From assembly GCA_030704615.1 (NCBI GenBank), contig CM060731.1:86720756-86780755 (forward strand): a stretch of 60,000 bases of DNA, written 5' to 3'. Of this stretch, positions 45,835 through 55,189 are shown piece after piece. The notes beneath the pieces were generated by a model. That model was given only the letters and a program-made list of their open reading frames with translations, did not search any database and was not told the DNA's origin. The translations under genes were made by a program, and so were the position numbers. Origin of the DNA: Takakia lepidozioides. Taxonomy: Eukaryota > Streptophyta > Takakiopsida > Takakiales > Takakiaceae. How positions within the stretch are numbered: the first letter of the stretch is position 1; each line of letters opens with the position of its first letter.

Positions 45835-47040
45835 GGAAATGCGGTACCGCATTTCCGTTCTGATTGAGAATTATGAACAACGGGAACAAAAATGCGGCAC
45901 CGCATTTCCGTCCGAGTCGCACTTTCCGACATTCCAGAACGGAAATGCGGCGCCGCATTTCCATTTTGTATCTGATGCATGGAGCCGAGTGCAATTCCGA
46001 CCGCTTGAGACAGCGCAATTCCGACCGGTTGAGACATTCATACTATCTTGAACGGAAATGCGGTGCCGCATTTCCGTTCTGACTGAAAATCGTGAACCAT
46101 CGGAACTGAAATGCGGCAGCGCATTTCCATCCGAGTCGCACCTCCCAACATTCCAGAACGCAAATGCGGCACCGCATTTCCGTTCTGATGAAAAATCGTG
46201 AAACATCGGAACTGAAATGCGGTACCGCATTTCCGTCGGAGTCGCACCTTCCGACATTCCAAAACGGAAATGCGGCGCCGCATTACCGTTTTGTATGTGA
46301 GGCATGGAGCTGTGGAACGAAAATGCGGCACCGCATTTCCGCCAGGGTCAGACCTTAATACTCTATAGAACGGAAATGCGGTACCGCATTTCCGTTCTGA
46401 CTGAAAATCGTGAACAACGGGAACAGAAATTCGGCTCCGCATTTCCGTCCGAGTCGCACCTTCCGACATTCTCGAACGGAAATTCGGCGCCGCATTTCCG
46501 TTTTGTATACGAGGCCTGGAGCTGTGGGACGGAAATGTGGTGCCGCATTTCCATCCATGTGAGACCTTCAAACTTTCCAGACAGGAAATGCGGCACCGCA
46601 TTTCTGTTCAGGTGAGACCTCTATACTTTCCCGAATGGAAATGTGGAACGGCATTTCCGTTCATCAACTGCGGTATGTGAAGGGGGAACGGAAATGCGGT
46701 ACCGTATTTCGATTCAGATTGAAAATCATGAACCACGGGAACTGAAATGTTGTGCCGCATTTCCGTCCGAATCGCACCTTTCGACATTCCTGAACGGAAA
46801 TGCGGCGCCGCATTTCCCTTTTGTATCTCATACATGGAGCTGTGGGACGGAAATGCGGCACCGTATTTCCGTTCAACAACTAAGGTATGTGAAGGTGGAA
46901 CTGAAATGCGGTGCCGCATTTTCTTCCAACAAGTACGGATGTGTAGCTTCGTGATGGTACTTAACGGAAATGCGGCGTCGCATTCGTATTTTCACTCCAA
47001 CTCATCAGACGCTGGGACGGAAATGCCTTGAAATGTGAAC
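45835..47040. repeat. main A-type palindrome array, exact 53 bp period
   Basis: Twenty-two sites of 22 bp start at 45,835, 45,888, 45,941, then 46,054 and every 53 bp to 46,902, then 46,966 and 47,019. Each regular spacer is exactly 31 bp. Spacers fall into a few types recurring in the order a-b-c-d (starting GTTCTGA, GTCCGAG, GTTTTGT, GTCC/GTTCAGGT). Arms tolerate few changes, while the central dinucleotide alternates among CA, TA, CG and TG. The array takes the place of the transposase catalytic core. Confidence 0.97.
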
Positions 47041-47336
47041 ACGTGGAGCAACGGAATTGCGGCACATGTCTGCACTCTATCTGACTGAAGTGGCATGAGG
47101 CGGTGCGGCCTGACCGTTGGATAATGATGTTTGTTTTTTGGACGGCAGGCGTACCCTGAACGATTCGAATTTTGTAATGACGCAAAGTCCACGAGGAGAC
47201 ACTTTCGTCCAACCCTTTCGAACCCAAGTGGTGCATCACCGCCGTTTCATGTACTTTTGTCGTGTCTCCTCAGTCACCCCTCTCGCGCCCTTTCCATCTG
47301 CACTCTTTGCCCCTTTTCCCTGTCTCTGTTCTTCTT

Positions 47337-47541
47337 ATGCTCGAACCTGAGAGGGGGGGATTTCGTGCACCATACAGGAGACCTCGTCGCAAGCTCCGAA
47401 AATTATACTTCGGACGTAGGCCAATGCCGAAGGGGAGGAAGCAGATGCGTCTACAGGAGGAGATTGCCATCTCCGAGCAGCAGGCCACTCAGGCAACCCA
47501 GCCACCAGTGAGAGCTCCATGCGATCGGGCTGCGCGCAGCT
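47337..47541 (+). other. possible N-terminal exon related to the ParB-like gene
   Basis: An open frame, MLEPERGGFRAPYRRPRRKL, RKLYFGRRPMPKGRKQMRLQ, ends with a stop at 47,541. Its basic region with LYF and QM-R resembles the N-terminus of the element B ParB gene (KRRKSLYFTSLRERRRARE). If real it is a displaced duplicate 5' exon on the plus strand. The match is short and basic, so it may be chance. Confidence 0.35.
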
Positions 47542-47599
47542 GATCGAGCACCGAACCCCCCATTTTGCTTCTGTAATTCTTAGACTGAATGCTAGGAGA

Positions 47600-49111
47600 C
47601 TTGAATGCAGAACATGTTTGCATGCCTAACAGGAAAGGTGGACGTGCTGGAGGGATTGCAGGAATCCGAAGAGCCGCAGGAAGAGTCCGAGGAGCTAGCT
47701 GCAGCACGTACACCCACCCGATCCCCGAGCGCGGGTATTCCTGCCGGGCCTAGCCCTGTGCGTTTCAAATACGCGGCTTCGAAGGGCAAGTTCAAAGCCC
47801 CAGAGATCGACTCGCGTTCTTCGGTCATGGAGAATCGCCAGCAGGGGTCGGGCCCTTCTCCAGCAAAGTCGAAGAAGAAGCAGCCCGTCCCTTGGTACGA
47901 ACAGCTTCGAGGTCCAAGAATCCACTGAAATGGGCGACAGCATTGCGAGAGAAGATCAAAGGGACGCCTCTGCACCGCAGAGGTGAACACCTAGAGGGGG
48001 ACGTCCGGACTCGCCCTGTCAGGCGGAGGATTGAAGAGGAACCCGGGTGCGAAGAGGATTCCTGGAGATCCGACAGGAACATTCGGACAGCACCTCGAGG
48101 TCCCGTCATGTTGCCGCACAATGTGTCTTCCAGCAGTGGAAGCCCAAGAAATTCCAGATCGCCGTCGCCTTCAACCGGGGATTTCGTGCGAGAAATTCCC
48201 ACCGCTCCCTTGCCCCAGATTCCGCCCGCTGTTATGCAGTATGGCCAAGCCATTGTGGATACGACTGTGTCTGCATCACAGTGGAGAATTGCTCGCACAA
48301 AGCCGTCGTTTCGAGGAAGGTGTTCCGCAATTCGTGTGGATACACGGCAACGTTGTTTAGAGATGATAAGGAGGAATCCAGATGGGGCTGTCCCTGCTCC
48401 TACTTTTACAGGAAGATTTGTCCATGCAAAGTTTGCGGAGGCGACAACCACCCAGTTCTGGTTCTGCAGGCACGACATTATGACTTGCGTGTATGGAAAG
48501 CCCAAGTACGGCATACAAACAATGCCAGAGGCTCCCCGGTGTGGCCGGTGGAACTAGGCTGCGATCTGAGTCAGGTTGAGGCCGACGCCCTTACCGCCGC
48601 AGGATTTCGGATGGTGCAGCGCACTGACGTCCCCAGACAACCATTTCCGCTTCCACAGCCTCCACCACCGACCCCTGTGAGAGCAAGAACAATGGGACAC
48701 GACAGCTCTAAGCATCCTACACACCGTTGGGGGAAACCGAAGAGGCGGCGACCTCCCTCAAAAGTGAACGAGACAAGGATGGGGAATGCACTTCGGATGA
48801 ACTGTACAATCCAGAGCTCGACTGAAGTGCCCCCACCAGGATTCGGGCGTGTGTATCAGATGGCCACGGCGGGCTCAGCTGTTCGCAATGAGGTGTACAC
48901 CATCACCATTTTAGAATTACCCACCTGCAATTGCACCGACTTCCAGATCATGGCGAACAAGGGGGCATCATACTGCCCTTGCAAGCATTTGTACTACGTG
49001 TACCTAAAGAGACTCCGTTGTAATTCCACAACTCATCACTTCATACATGCACCAGGGTTGAGCCCCCAGGAGGTTCACACTCTTCTGAATATGGATCCAG
49101 GGGACCAGTGA
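47600..49111 (+). pseudogene. MuDR-like transposase C-terminal half, element A
   Basis: Frames give QESEEPQEESEELAAARTPT, PTFTGRFVHAKFAEATTTQF, WFCRHDIMTCVYGKPKYG; after a frameshift near 48,530, VWPVELGCDLSQVEADALTA, STEVPPPGFGRVYQ, and the SWIM motif LPTCNCTDFQIM ... YCPCKHLYYVYLKRL, ending LLNMDPGDQ. All blocks align in order with element B. The zinc ligands CNC...CKH are intact. The gene cannot work because the core between 45.83 and 47.6 kb is missing. Confidence 0.8.
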
Positions 49112-49367
49112 GCTTGGCTTGCGGTCCCAATACAATGGTACGCCCATCCTTTTCGGATAGTAGAACTGTACTGCTGCCAGTACCTCAGACTCTGGCCACA
49201 GAAAGGTCCGACATATGTCTTGCCTACCAGTAACCTGTTTTGCTCGAACTAAGATATTACTATATCGTTCACTTGTTTCCACGTGCATGTATTTTTGTAT
49301 GTTAGAGGGTTCATGTTTTTCTGCTTTCCGAAAACTTGCTTTCCTCATTCGACCTCCAACAAGGAAA

Positions 49368-49480
49368 TGCGGCGCCGCATTTCCAAGTATCGTCGTAGGT
49401 ACTGGTAGAGGCGGCCTTCGCCAACACCAAACCGCTCCGAAATTTCGCACGTGCGAACCCTAATGCGGCACCTTATTTCC
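49368..49480. repeat. two A-type palindromes 3' of the transposase gene
   Basis: A perfect site at about 49,362-49,383 (CG centre) and a decayed one near 49,461. They mark the 3' flank of the transposase gene, as the 38 kb cluster marks that of the other gene. Confidence 0.8.
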
Positions 49481-49879
49481 TAGTTCAGTTGCAAACCTTT
49501 CCCGCCGAATAGAAGACGGAATTGTGAAGTACTGCAGACTGTATTGGTGCAAACTCCATTGGTTCAATCGCGGCAAAAGGGTCAGCTTCATTCCAATGTT
49601 AAGGCATGTAAAACCGCGGAATACTCTATACAGGCCAGTATGCGACGTCCTTTTGCAGTGGTATACTGGATTTCCCGTTGCACGGTCACTTATTTCCATG
49701 AGCGGATCTATAAAACCATGAGCGGACTTGTTACTGACGACATATCTTCGCCGCATTACATGATCTGGAACATCCAAAAACGGCAAGGTAATTTTTTTTT
49801 TAAAAAAAACTATTATTTTAATACTTGTTTAATCTGCCGCATTTCCAAATTTGGAGGAGTCCGCTCATGAAATCCGCGT

Positions 49880-49950
49880 ATCTTAGACTTCGGCTCACCG
49901 CTCATGCGGCTCATGCGGCTCATGGCTCATGGCTCATGGTTTCTGCTCAT
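49880..49950 (-). repeat. right terminal repeat of element A
   Basis: CTCATGCGG and CTCATGG words, then GCTCATGAAATAG, the inverse of the left end. Confidence 0.75.
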
Positions 49951-49964
49951 GAAATAGTAAACCT

Positions 49965-49974
49965 CCCTGAATGG
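49965..49974. repeat. right target-site duplication of element A
   Basis: CCCTGAATGG; its last six bases, GAATGG, are the left arm of a B-type palindrome that continues CGTTGACGACATTC. Confidence 0.85.
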
Positions 49975-50617
49975 CGTTGACGACATTCACATCCAGAGTT
50001 GTTGAGAGGTCCTCAGAGTTACGTAAGTTTTTGTAATGTCCATAGAGTTTACAGTGAGGGTTCCTCACTTCAGTTTGCTGAATGTCAATGCAGACATTCA
50101 GTTGTTCTGCATTGCTTTTGCCTCTTGCGATAAATCTTGAGGCTTGATTAGCTGTGTTATCAGAGATCCAAAGTGAATGTCGTTGACGACATTCACTTCT
50201 ATGTCTGTATCATTCACTAGCGACAATTTGAATTTACATGGATTAGGAGCTTAGGGTGTATTAATTGGTTCCTTGTTCGGAATTTTGTGAATGGCGTTGA
50301 CGCCATTCACATCCAGTGTTATTATGAGGTCCTCAGTGTTATGTTCGTTATGAATGTCCATTGAGTTTTTAGGGAGGGTTCCTTACTCGAGTTTCTGAAT
50401 GTCGTTGCCGACATTCAATTTCCATCCAATGATTTTGCCTCTTTTGAGAAATCATTAGGCTTGATTAGCAGTGTATTCACAAATCCAAAGTGAATGCCGT
50501 TGACGACATTCACTTCTATGTCTGTGTCATTCCAAAGCGAGAGTTTGCATTCACGTGGATTAGGGTGTATTTACAATATCATTGAATGGAATTTCTTGAA
50601 TGGCGTTGACGACATTC
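49969..50617. repeat. B-type palindrome array
   Basis: Sites start at 49,969, 50,080, 50,175, 50,289, 50,397, 50,492 and 50,598. Arms are GAATGNCGT and ACGNCATTC, mostly around TG; N is T, G or C, usually paired across the dyad. Steps are 95-114 bp in units of about 315 bp that share TCTATGTCTGT and GGATTAGG words. The array lies in the intron of B split by element A. Confidence 0.9.
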
Positions 50618-51865
50618 ACATCCGCAGCTGTCGCGTGGTCCTGAAAGGTCCTTGGAGCAGTTCTCAGAGCCATTTCATTCCATGTTTTTTTCATTCTGTG
50701 CTACTTGCATCTTACTCACTTCGCGCTTCGGTGGGTTGGGATTTATCTCCTGTTTAACAGGTACACAAAATATGTGCTTATGGAAGGAAATCACCTGAGC
50801 GGTATTCCAGACTATCTTGACATGTGGTCGGACCCTGCAAACGATCCAACCATGTATACTGCAGGGATATTGAAGGACTGGAGTCCTTCTCACTTCAAAG
50901 ACTGTGGCTGGTACCTTGACTGCCCACCAGAGCACACAACCTTTCAAGAACAGCATATGAAATATTTGAACAATAATGCTGAGATGTTGGCGCCTCTGAC
51001 TGACGAAGAGTACCAAAGAAACATAGCAACATTGGCTGCCAAGGAGCCTGATGCTCAGGGAACGCCGCAGAAGGGAAAGAAGGCGGGCCCGCAAACCAAA
51101 AGACAAGGCTCTTGATGTCATAGCCATCTCACCAGCAAAGCCAAAGGACAAAGACAAGTCCAAAGAGAAGGAAAAGGACAAGGGGAAGGAGAAAGAAAAA
51201 GAGATGGAGAGTGGGCAGGACTTCACTGCTGGAAGATATACCCGCACAGTGGAGTGCGTGTTCGATGCCAAGCCACACCCTTCCCGTTCTGATTCGGCAG
51301 GAGAGATTAAAATTGTCAACGAGGGTTGGCTGGCAATGATGCAGAGTCGAAAGAGAGGATACACTAGGGTGCCTTCGCCTACCTGGGACAACATAATCTC
51401 ATTCCTCAATCTGGTGAGAATTCCAGTTTCTTTCCTTTTTCTCTGAAAGTTTCATTGGCAGTATTTCAGTCTGGTTCTTTGAAAACATTCTTGCCATTGT
51501 TCTTAAAATAAACATGTCTGTTGCAGCTGAGCACAGGTCCCACCTTCGTGTGCAGTGTGCAGAAAACATATGCGGCTGACATTGTCATTCTCGACATCCT
51601 GGATGGCCAGGCTGTGCCAGAAGTTCTTCCAAAGGGCAAGACGCCAGGCTGGAACAAATTCGAGGACAACTACTGGAGTTGGGTGTTCGGGTTCTATAAT
51701 AATTTCCTCTCTCATGCAGGGACACTTCTGCTTTTTCAGTCATGTGACAAAGATAGTCGTCGGGCATTGGCAGCATACCTGAAGTCTTCAGGGTTTGAAG
51801 TTTTGCGCACATGGAATTGTGTGAACAACCTCTACCTTGTGAAAGGGGGTTTCCCTGGTCAGCTG

Positions 51866-52896
51866 GTATGCCACATCATGCTTAGCCTGTAGCTCAATAA
51901 TCTGCTGGTGGTGAGCAGCCTGTAAGCTTTGCTGCTCAAGTGCTGCCTGTAGGAGATTCTCTTTCTCAAGCTGCAGGGCAGCATTAGCCTCTTGTAATTC
52001 TTTTTTGAGCCTTGCTCCAGTATCCACATCAAGCCTTTCTTGTTGTAGGGCTGAGATTCTACCATCGAACTCAAGCTTTAGCTCTTCTTTCAGAGCTCCC
52101 AGCTGTTCAGATGGCACATGAGTCTTAAGGTAATTACCCACAAGATTGTAGGCCCTTTGCATGGTACTAAGTATCATGGCCTCTTGTGTCTCCTCCTGGC
52201 CACTTGATGACTGGTGCTTGGTAACCTGCATGTGCCAAGTGTTGAGCTTCTACTCCTCTGCCTGCGAAGGACCTGCATTATCAATCTCTGGTTCACTTGT
52301 AGCCACCAAGTCTCCTTGAGGCAATGGGGGTGGAAGAGATAAACCCTCCCTTGGTTTAATCATCCAAGGGTTTTCCTTGATCAAATTCCCTTATCCAATT
52401 TCCATGGCCACTTGCTCTATGTAGAGAGATGGTCAGTAGTGAATGCCAGGGCTTGGGAAACCTCTAGCTGGGAAATCAGGGCAAGCTGCTGTAAAGGGGT
52501 TGGTTGCGAGGTGACTTCCCCTTTCTCTGCCTCCGCTGTCTGCCCCATTTCTTGCTGGGGCTGGCTTGCAACCTGCTCCAGCCTCATGATTTCCTGCCAA
52601 TTAGGCTTCCCCTGCCCTTCCAGATTGTCCGCGCTGTGTGCTGATCCCTGCTGCTCAACCACAGTGGGGTCTAATTCGATTATGCCCATGGTCTTCCGCT
52701 CCTCGTTGGTGAGTATAACAGAGTCCATAATCAGTTGTGCGATTATGGGAGCCGAGACTATGGCTGCTTTCCCTCATTTCAACTGGAGACGTTTCATCTC
52801 CTCTATCAATGCCCGCTGCATCATTCCAGCCCATGCCACGCTCTCTCCCCTCAATGCGTTGACAATCTCTTCCGTAAAGGATTTACTTAGATACAT
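51866..52896 (-). pseudogene. coiled-coil gag-like gene, N-terminal part
   Basis: The minus strand starts MYLSKSFTEEIVNALRGESV and, across a TGA near 52,780, continues MDSVILTNEERKTMGIIELD; then, after a break, come heptad-rich Gln/Glu/Leu stretches (LKKELQEANAALQLEKENLL). It ends at a junction near 51,862 with B's exon. A second coiled-coil part lies at 56,728-57,083 on the plus strand. Together they resemble a retroelement gag or capsid-like protein, but no capsid domain is recognised. Confidence 0.5.
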
Positions 52897-52921
52897 CTGA
52901 AACAGAACATTCACAGCACAT

Positions 52922-53430
52922 ACACCATTCCAATTGGTTTATGGTATGGAAGCCTTGCTTCCTGTAGAATTCCTGCTTCCTACCATGAGAACTGAATGGG
53001 GAAGAAGAATGGAACTGGAGGATTCAATGAAAGTGAGAAAACATGAACTCTATCATGTTGAGGAAGTTTGTGCCGATGCAACAGATAATATGACCCGAAT
53101 TCAAATGAAAAGAAAGGATTTGATGAAGGCAAGCTTAAAACTTTTAAGACAGGAGATTTGGTATTATGGTTACAAAAGAAGGGGAAGATTAACGCTTCCA
53201 AACTCAAGTCACTTTGGAAAGGACCTTATGTCATACAGAAAATGTATGATAATAACATAGCAATGTTGCAGACGATTAACAAAGAGATACTTGGTAGAGT
53301 TGATGGCAACAAACTTAAGGGATACAGTGGTATCCATGATAAACCATTATGGCATGATTTAAATTTGAAGTCAGAGAAGAAGCAACGGACTACGCCAGAA
53401 CCATCACCGGTTCGTGAGTGCTGGTCATGA
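52922..53430 (+). pseudogene. Ty3/gypsy integrase C-terminus
   Basis: PFQLVYGMEALLPVEFLLPT, then, after a frameshift near 53,140, TGDLVLWLQKKGKINASKLK and SLWKGPYVIQKMYDNN. These are the standard end of a gypsy integrase. The preceding core (ALWSYRTSYKVTT) is at 54,541-54,965 on the other strand. Confidence 0.85.
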
Positions 53431-54540
53431 CACCTCATGGTCATGGTCACATGAGGTAGCACAGGAGAATATACCCGGATCATGATGACATGATATTCTA
53501 TGATGAACAGATGGAAAGAAGTCATCCACGCGCTCATGGTTCTGTGACCACGAGGCACCATGAAGGGAATCATGACAGCACAGGCACGGGGACGGGGAAT
53601 AGTGGACAGGAATTAATGTCAAGAAACAGCAAGGCAAATAGAAAAACGGTTAAGGAAGGATTTATGGGAAATCTGCCACGGGGCCAGAAAGAGACGGAAG
53701 GATGTTTGAAAACAAACACGTGGCCTAAGGACATGGGCTCGCTCCATTGCATGTACTGCAAGGGAGAGTGCCATCATGCTACACGACAAAATGGGCAGCC
53801 AAAGTACCCACCCAATACTTCAGCCGCAACTAACCAAGAGCAATTAATGGGCCGGAAGGACAAAGGAGTAAATGTCCTTACCTAACACCTAGGGAAACGT
53901 TATGCCAAAAATGTGTTTTTGATGGGCATCATAAAGACATGTGTGATTTAGGTAAAAAGGTAATTTGGCGAAATTACCTGGCAACCATGGATTCAAGAGA
54001 TAACGGCCAAGCTGGAAATAAATCGGCGCGCAAAGAGCAAGATCAAGAATTGAGAGTAGTTATGAGCGGTAGAGTAGGAGTTATCCCCGATAACCACTGC
54101 ATAGGAGGCAATAGCACTGCGGCCATGGCGGATGTTACGGATTACACACTTTTTCTTTTTGGAATGTCATATCATCTCTAGGGTTGATAAAATTCAAGAG
54201 TTAAAGCAGAAATGCTGCATTTCATTTCCAGTGAAAGTTATCAACTTGATGGAAGCTAAATTATGCATTAAAAAATCCCACCTATCAAACTGTTTTCCAA
54301 GAAAACAAATATATAAGTTGTGTCTTGGAGAAGCCACCTCCTCCCAAGATTCATGTATCAATAAATTTGGAAACTACCACGAGAGTTACCCATCAATTGC
54401 TTCTCTAGTTCAAACTCCTTCGGCTCTTCCGTAATGGACCCCTTCGAAGATCACCAAGACGCAATACACCCATCACAAAATTTGGGATTGGAATGTTGTC
54501 TTATGTCTCGGAGTCTGAGTCGGAATCTGTACCAGGCGAT
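53431..54540. other. gypsy 3' region, unassigned
   Basis: No gene is recognised. By position it should hold the 3' end of the gypsy element, perhaps its LTR, in inverted context; LTR ends were not identified. Confidence 0.35.
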
Positions 54541-54965
54541 TCAGTGACCAAGGGCACATCGAATCCGATACGGAATCGCCCAATTTTTTTTTGTAGTAAC
54601 TTTGTATGAGGTTCTATAAGACCACAAAGCAGTCACCAGCTTTGTATCCCAATCTGTTCTATTGGCATTCACTGTGTTGGCAAGAATAGTGCACAATATC
54701 TTATTGGTGGCCTCTGCTTGTCCATTACCTTGAGGGTAAGAGATCGTCCTCTTTCTGTGCACAATCATGAATTCCTTGGTCAACAGCTCAATGGTTTCAT
54801 TGATAAAGTGACTTCCCTGATCACTGATAAACTCTAAGGGATAGCCAAATCTCGTTATGATATTTTCATAAAAACTTAACTGTGGACTTAATTGTGTTGT
54901 CTCTCAGAGCCTTAGCTTCCACCCACTTAGTAGTATAATCAGTTGCTGTGAGTACAGGGATGCCT
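54541..54965 (-). pseudogene. Ty3/gypsy integrase catalytic core fragment
   Basis: The minus strand reads [20 protein letters not shown], then, across a frameshift, RFGYPLEFISDQGSHF and TISYPQGNGQAEATNKILCT ... TALWSYRTSYKVTT. The DDE residues (TATDY, ISDQG, GQAEATNK) are all present. It starts exactly where the 24.8 kb fragment stops and ends in a poly-A/T run at 54,585 where it loses homology. Confidence 0.85.
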
Positions 54966-55140
54966 CAGCGTGAGCCTCGTCACGTGAGCGCGTGAGCGCA
55001 ACTGCGCTCACGCCACGTCACCTTGCGCCAATGCCACATCACAGGGCTCACACCACGTCATCACACTTGAAGACCGCGTCACCACGCGCCCAGGAAGAAG
55101 TGGAGTGTATTCCCGCGGATTGGCACCATTTACCGCGGAA
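54966..55140 (-). repeat. right terminal repeat of MULE B (inverted)
   Basis: TGCCTCAGCGTGAGCC, GTGAGCGCAACTGCGCTCAC and CACGCCACGTCACC words, then two CCGCGG motifs at 55,112-55,137. It abuts the integrase core at GTTGCTGTGAGTA, the same 13 bases as at 24,765. It lies 3' of the displaced methyltransferase-like exons of B, as expected for that element's terminus. Confidence 0.6.
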
Positions 55141-55189
55141 ACAAGCTGGACGACATAATAAAAGGCAGTGGTCATTCCCACCTGAAAGC

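Larger units (their letters stand above)
35570..49964. mobile_element. MULE A, 14.4 kb, complete ends
   Basis: Bounded by a 10 bp target duplication and inverted ends that share CTATTTCATGAGC followed by iterated CATGAGC words. Contents from left to right: a pair of paralogous cargo genes in head-to-head order, the minus-strand ParB-methyltransferase-like gene, a divergent promoter region with palindromes, and a plus-strand SWIM transposase gene whose core has been replaced by a 1.2 kb palindrome array. About 44 copies of one 22 bp palindrome occur, nearly all in introns or between genes. The element sits in an intron of element B. It is structurally whole but cannot make a complete transposase, so it would need one in trans. 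Confidence 0.85.
32426..51846 (+). pseudogene. ParB-methyltransferase-like gene, element B
   Basis: Exons recognised: about 32,426-32,738 (basic N-terminus), about 33,600-34,243 (ParB-like), 34,338-34,530, 34,615-35,048, 35,133-35,359, 50,761-51,413 and 51,527-51,846; the last exons are inverted at 56.6-55.68 kb. The ParB part reads IPLCRMISMHVVRPPLSHDI and MFYVWDGNHRLLAWMGYIQ. The methyltransferase part has ADIVILDILDGQ in place of a DPPY motif IV. Splice sites match those of element A. The sixth intron, 35,360-50,760, is 15.4 kb because element A lies in it. Frameshifts near 34,930 and 51,090 and a TGA in exon 5 (after RKWRGLTW) show decay. An A-like reading is MMRVVYR joined to YTKYVLMEG. 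Confidence 0.8.
27640..51860. mobile_element. MULE B, host of nested MULE A
   Basis: The left edge shows CGCCTATAACCGAGG directly after the gypsy RNase H. The element holds a minus-strand MuDR-like transposase (28.1-31.6 kb) and a plus-strand ParB-methyltransferase-like gene (from 32.4 kb), both broken. A later element, A, occupies 35,570-49,964. B's 3' exons and right terminus are displaced to 56.6-54.97 kb by an inversion. Its palindromes (GAATGNCGT arms) lie in introns. The outer left terminal repeat appears to have been lost or moved into the CACTA element at 24.6 kb. Confidence 0.7.

Noticed and set aside
45864-46954. Reading frames rich in GNAAPHFRS and MRCRISV
   Set aside because: These are translations of the palindrome on both strands. 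The 53 bp period is not a multiple of three, so no long repeat protein can be encoded.
45835-47040. CRISPR array
   Set aside because: Repeat and spacer sizes look CRISPR-like, but spacers recur in a few types, repeats are palindromic and degenerate, no cas genes exist, and the context is a plant transposon.
51846-51892. Natural end of the B methyltransferase-like gene after VCHIMLSL
   Set aside because: The frame crosses the inversion junction into antisense coiled-coil sequence; the true 3' exons are at 55.68-56.6 kb.
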